A DNA stretch of 64,000 nt, from contig NZ_LNNB01000031.1 of NCBI RefSeq assembly GCF_001747895.1, positions 19,151 through 83,150 of the forward strand, written 5' to 3'. The DNA is from Staphylococcus equorum (GTDB lineage Bacteria; Bacillota; Bacilli; Staphylococcales; Staphylococcaceae). Below are positions 61,126-64,000 of the stretch, piece by piece (positions within the stretch are counted from its first letter, which is position 1; every line of letters begins with the position of its first letter). The notes under the pieces were generated by a model. The model worked only from the letters and a program-made list of their open reading frames with translations, searched no databases and had not been told where the DNA came from. A program made the position numbers and the translations under genes.

Positions 61126-64000
61126 ATGAAAAACAATCATGATTTAACACCTAATAGAAAGAATAAATATTCTATTAGAAAACTTTCAGTTGGCACAGCG
61201 TCATTATTAGTAGGAAGCGTATTAGTATTCGGATTATCTAACGATGCGAATGCAGCAGAAAACGATCTTCCAAAAGATTCCAAAGCACTCAATACTAATG
61301 TGAATGAAGATGATAACCACTTAGTTGATACAGAAAAAGCAAATAGCAACGAACAAGAGCCAGTCAATGACTTTTCAGAAAGCCATGATATTCAGAAGGA
61401 CAATTTAAAAGCAAGTCATAGTGCTTCAGAGCAAAGTATTGTTCAAAGTAAGCCAACAGCAAATAACACAAATGAAATTGACACCAACAATAAAGAACCA
61501 GAAGTAGCTGTAAACACTAATGAAAGTAAAGTTACTGACAATAAAGAGAATAATAACAACGCGACGAATGTAATTGAAAAAGAAAATGCAGCGTCAAAAT
61601 CTAATAAAACTAATGAAGAGAATAGTGAAATTGTAAAAATCGAGAATAAACTAAAAGCTGATAATAAAGCGAATGGTGAAAAAGAAACTAATGTAATTGA
61701 AAAAGAAAACAAAGAAAATAGTGAAATTATAAAAAACGAAAATAAAAAAGTTAATAATGTTGATGACACATCTCCAAATTACGAGGATAGACAAACAAGT
61801 GATGTAGCAGAGGAAACTACAATAAACCAAAGCGAGGCACAATCTAAACAAACAAGAGATGTTAATAGTTATATAGCAAATAATACTAGTAATAAAATAA
61901 AAGCAAAAGATGAAGTAAATACACAAAGAGAAAATACTAATTCAGCTAATGCGAACACTGGCGTAGATAGAAGTGGAAGTGAAAGAGCAAGAGCGCTGAA
62001 TACAAATGAATCCAATAATAATGTTGCTAAAGTGAGAAGAACTCGTTCAGTCATAATCAGAAAAAAATCACCCAGAGCAATGACAGAAGATAGTTCTTTG
62101 GAAACATTAGATTACTCAGATAACTATACATTCCAAACCTTGATTTTTGATCCTAGTACATTAACAAGTAACGGAGTTTTAAATGGTAAAACTATTCCAT
62201 TTGAAATCCATAGTTATTTGACTGGAGCAAATTCTGGAGATAGATATAAAATAAATTTACAACTAGACCCAGTGATTGCTAACCATGTGACAAGAATTAC
62301 TGTTAATCCTGTTGGTTCTACATCACCAGTAAAGTTAGTTAGATTATCTAATAAGCAAGGTAAATTGACTAACATTTGGCAAGTTAATTTCATTAGAGCA
62401 AATGGTGGTTTATTTGGTGGTGCAGAAATATTATCGCAATATACAGCCACTGGAGGACGTATGGAACTTGACACTACCGTTAAAAATATCTTGAACAGTA
62501 TGAAAAATAAAAAAGATAAGTTAAATTATCTCATATATGTTAAAGACGATTTTGAAAATAAAAAAATACAAACCTCAGAAACGAGCGGTTATTTTTTAAC
62601 ACCATCAGATACGGAAATAAATAACATTATCCCATCACAATCTAATAATGCTAATAGTGCATTTAAAGCAAGTAGTGGAACAGTACAATTTGATTCTACA
62701 ATCGGTAATTTCGGTGGTGCAATCATAGATCATCAAATATTAAAGAATGGAATATTTAACTATGGTGGAAGAATACTTGATCTTGGGTTAAATAAACAAT
62801 GGGCATATAATTATCAAATTGATCCTACTTTATTACCATATATTTCTTCAATAGAATTACATAAATTAGATTTTAAAGGTGTAAGTGGTTTTGATAAGAA
62901 ATATTATAAAGGAAATAGAGTAGCAACGCTTGCAGTTGATGCAAATGGTAGAGGAACTATTGCAGATATCGATTTAAATAAACTCATAGAATTTAATAAT
63001 TCATTACCAGAAACTGTAGGTATTAGAATTGTACTTGTATATAATCAAAGCCCTAATAATATATTAACTAGGGGTGCTTCTTATGATGCGAACGGTAATT
63101 TAATACCTAGTACAACACGAGTAAAAGAAGACTTTGCTTTTAATGGATACTTAACAGATAGAAATGGAGGAATGATCGCTAATACTTTTGGTTCTTCAAC
63201 GTACTACATTCAAGATATAGATAAAGATGGTTTGACAGATAATTTTGAAATTCATAATTCTCATTCTGATCCATTTAACGGTGATACAGATAGAGATGGT
63301 AAAAATGATGGAGACGAAGTTTTAAGATATCAGACCTCTCCATTAGTAGGCAAACCTATTGTAAATGATATCACGACAGAGGATACCATCATTAACGGTG
63401 ATGTCCCATTAGATCAATATGCAGCAAATCAAAAAGTGAAAATTTTGAACGCAAATGGCACGGTAGTAAGTCAAGGTACTGTGAATAGTAACGGTACATT
63501 TAGATTAAACGTATCGAAATTAACACCTGGTACTTATAAGGTGGCTATAGACTCACCTAACTATCGAAATGATGAGGTAAATACATTTAAGGTAATTGAT
63601 ATAAAATCATTATTAAAACCAATTATTGCCCCGGTTAACGATCAAAGTACAAGCCTTCAAGTCAATGGTGTTGGAGGATCTACTATTGTGGTCAAAGATA
63701 ATAATAACAAGGTTATTGGAAAAGTGGTGTTAGGAAACAGCGAGACAACGAAAACGTTGCAGTTGACCCAGCCACTTAAAGCCGGAACAATTTTGACTGC
63801 TACTGCTACTGCTACAAAGAATGGAAAAACGAGCTATGCATCAGACCCAGTAACTGTGACAGACATAACAGCACCAAACGCACCAGTGGTGAATGAAGTC
63901 ACAAGTGAAGGTACACAAGTAACAGGAACAAGTGAAGCAGGATCGACGATTACAGTTCAATTCCCAGATGGAAGTGTGACAACAGGCACAGCAGATAGTC
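61126..64000 (+). CDS. YSIRK-type cell-wall-anchored adhesin, partial at window end
   Basis: At least 958 residues, continuing past the window. The signal peptide carries YSIRKLSVGTASLLVG (residues 15-30) with probable cleavage after ANA (residue 43). Then come a low-complexity N/E/K-rich spacer to about residue 300 with an internal duplication, a folded adhesive region (about 320-690), a calcium-loop segment DIDKDGLTDNFE...DTDRDGKNDGDE (from residue 697), Ig-like modules, and from about residue 913 the bacterial Ig repeat beginning DITAPNAPVVNEVTSEG. Sortase attachment by a C-terminal LPXTG is expected but lies outside. TGGAGG precedes the ATG. Related to large Bap/SdrI-like surface proteins; ligand unknown. 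Confidence 0.88.
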   Translation, partial: MKNNHDLTPNRKNKYSIRKLSVGTASLLVGSVLVFGLSNDANAAENDLPKDSKALNTNVNEDDNHLVDTEKANSNEQEPVNDFSESHDIQKDNLKASHSASEQSIVQSKPTANNTNEIDTNNKEPEVAVNTNESKVTDNKENNNNATNVIEKENAASKSNKTNEENSEIVKIENKLKADNKANGEKETNVIEKENKENSEIIKNENKKVNNVDDTSPNYEDRQTSDVAEETTINQSEAQSKQTRDVNSYIANNTSNKIKAKDEVNTQRENTNSANANTGVDRSGSERARALNTNESNNNVAKVRRTRSVIIRKKSPRAMTEDSSLETLDYSDNYTFQTLIFDPSTLTSNGVLNGKTIPFEIHSYLTGANSGDRYKINLQLDPVIANHVTRITVNPVGSTSPVKLVRLSNKQGKLTNIWQVNFIRANGGLFGGAEILSQYTATGGRMELDTTVKNILNSMKNKKDKLNYLIYVKDDFENKKIQTSETSGYFLTPSDTEINNIIPSQSNNANSAFKASSGTVQFDSTIGNFGGAIIDHQILKNGIFNYGGRILDLGLNKQWAYNYQIDPTLLPYISSIELHKLDFKGVSGFDKKYYKGNRVATLAVDANGRGTIADIDLNKLIEFNNSLPETVGIRIVLVYNQSPNNILTRGASYDANGNLIPSTTRVKEDFAFNGYLTDRNGGMIANTFGSSTYYIQDIDKDGLTDNFEIHNSHSDPFNGDTDRDGKNDGDEVLRYQTSPLVGKPIVNDITTEDTIINGDVPLDQYAANQKVKILNANGTVVSQGTVNSNGTFRLNVSKLTPGTYKVAIDSPNYRNDEVNTFKVIDIKSLLKPIIAPVNDQSTSLQVNGVGGSTIVVKDNNNKVIGKVVLGNSETTKTLQLTQPLKAGTILTATATATKNGKTSYASDPVTVTDITAPNAPVVNEVTSEGTQVTGTSEAGSTITVQFPDGSVTTGTADS

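Noticed and set aside
61137..62474. Several open frames on the minus strand opposite the adhesin gene
   Set aside because: They mirror the low-complexity N/E/K-rich coding region, giving F/L/S-rich products without ribosome binding sites.

Overview
The window looks like a chromosomal segment from a low-GC Gram-positive coccus, almost certainly a Staphylococcus. The evidence is the AT-rich sequence, strong AGGAGG-type ribosome binding sites, catabolite-responsive (cre) sites, a CstR/CstA/CstB sulfide system, an unlinked nrdDG pair, a beta-class phenol-soluble modulin and a YSIRK surface protein. Use of both L-arabinose and D-xylose suggests the S. xylosus/S. saprophyticus side of the genus rather than S. 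aureus. The species is an inference and cannot be fixed by eye. I see no tRNA, rRNA, CRISPR, insertion sequence or prophage.

Layout. 0.1-6.7 kb: L-arabinose regulon (araR, then araB-araD-araA and a sugar:H+ symporter) with AraR-type sites and a cre. 6.8-6.9 kb: a 43-residue beta-PSM/SLUSH-like peptide. 7.2-11.5 kb: a methyltransferase and the persulfide-responsive locus tauE-cstR / cstA-cstB, without the expected sqr. 11.6-13.5 kb: an ABC-2 exporter. 13.6-19.3 kb: a LacI-controlled catabolic module (HpsN-like histidinol-dehydrogenase homologue, GntP-type permease, 3-hydroxyacyl-CoA-dehydrogenase-like enzyme, SDR) with an 18-bp operator palindrome, a perfect cre and near-identical hairpins on both sides. 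19.4-25 kb: xylose genes xylA-xylB-xylE with divergently placed roadblock operator, cre and xylR. 25.2-31.9 kb: an unexplained intergenic element, a second ABC-2 transporter, a YhgE-like membrane protein with its MarR regulator and duplicated operator, small membrane proteins, and an AEC transporter.

32-40 kb: an orphan xylulokinase-like kinase, a TPP riboswitch driving tenI-thiO-thiS-thiG-thiF, and nrdD-nrdG behind two NrdR boxes. 40-44 kb: a choloylglycine hydrolase family enzyme, and a ring-cleaving dioxygenase / flavin monooxygenase / flavin reductase trio. 44-48.5 kb: a GntR-controlled four-carbon acid sugar cluster (LtnD-like, OtnK-like, GntP) lacking its aldolase and isomerase. 48.6-55 kb: HrtAB-like heme exporter, a PPOX stress protein, a LysE exporter opposite an XRE-cupin regulator, an AGCS amino-acid symporter with a cre, and a DUF2871 membrane protein. 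54.8-61 kb: panE / panB-panC (no panD), mqo and an aldehyde dehydrogenase. 61.1 kb to the end: a large YSIRK surface adhesin cut by the window edge.

Taken together this is a metabolic-versatility region: several self-contained sugar or sugar-acid modules, each with its own repressor, operator and CcpA site, lie between core biosynthetic genes. The least explained part is the LacI/HpsN-like module at 13.6-19.3 kb, whose substrate cannot be read from the sequence.
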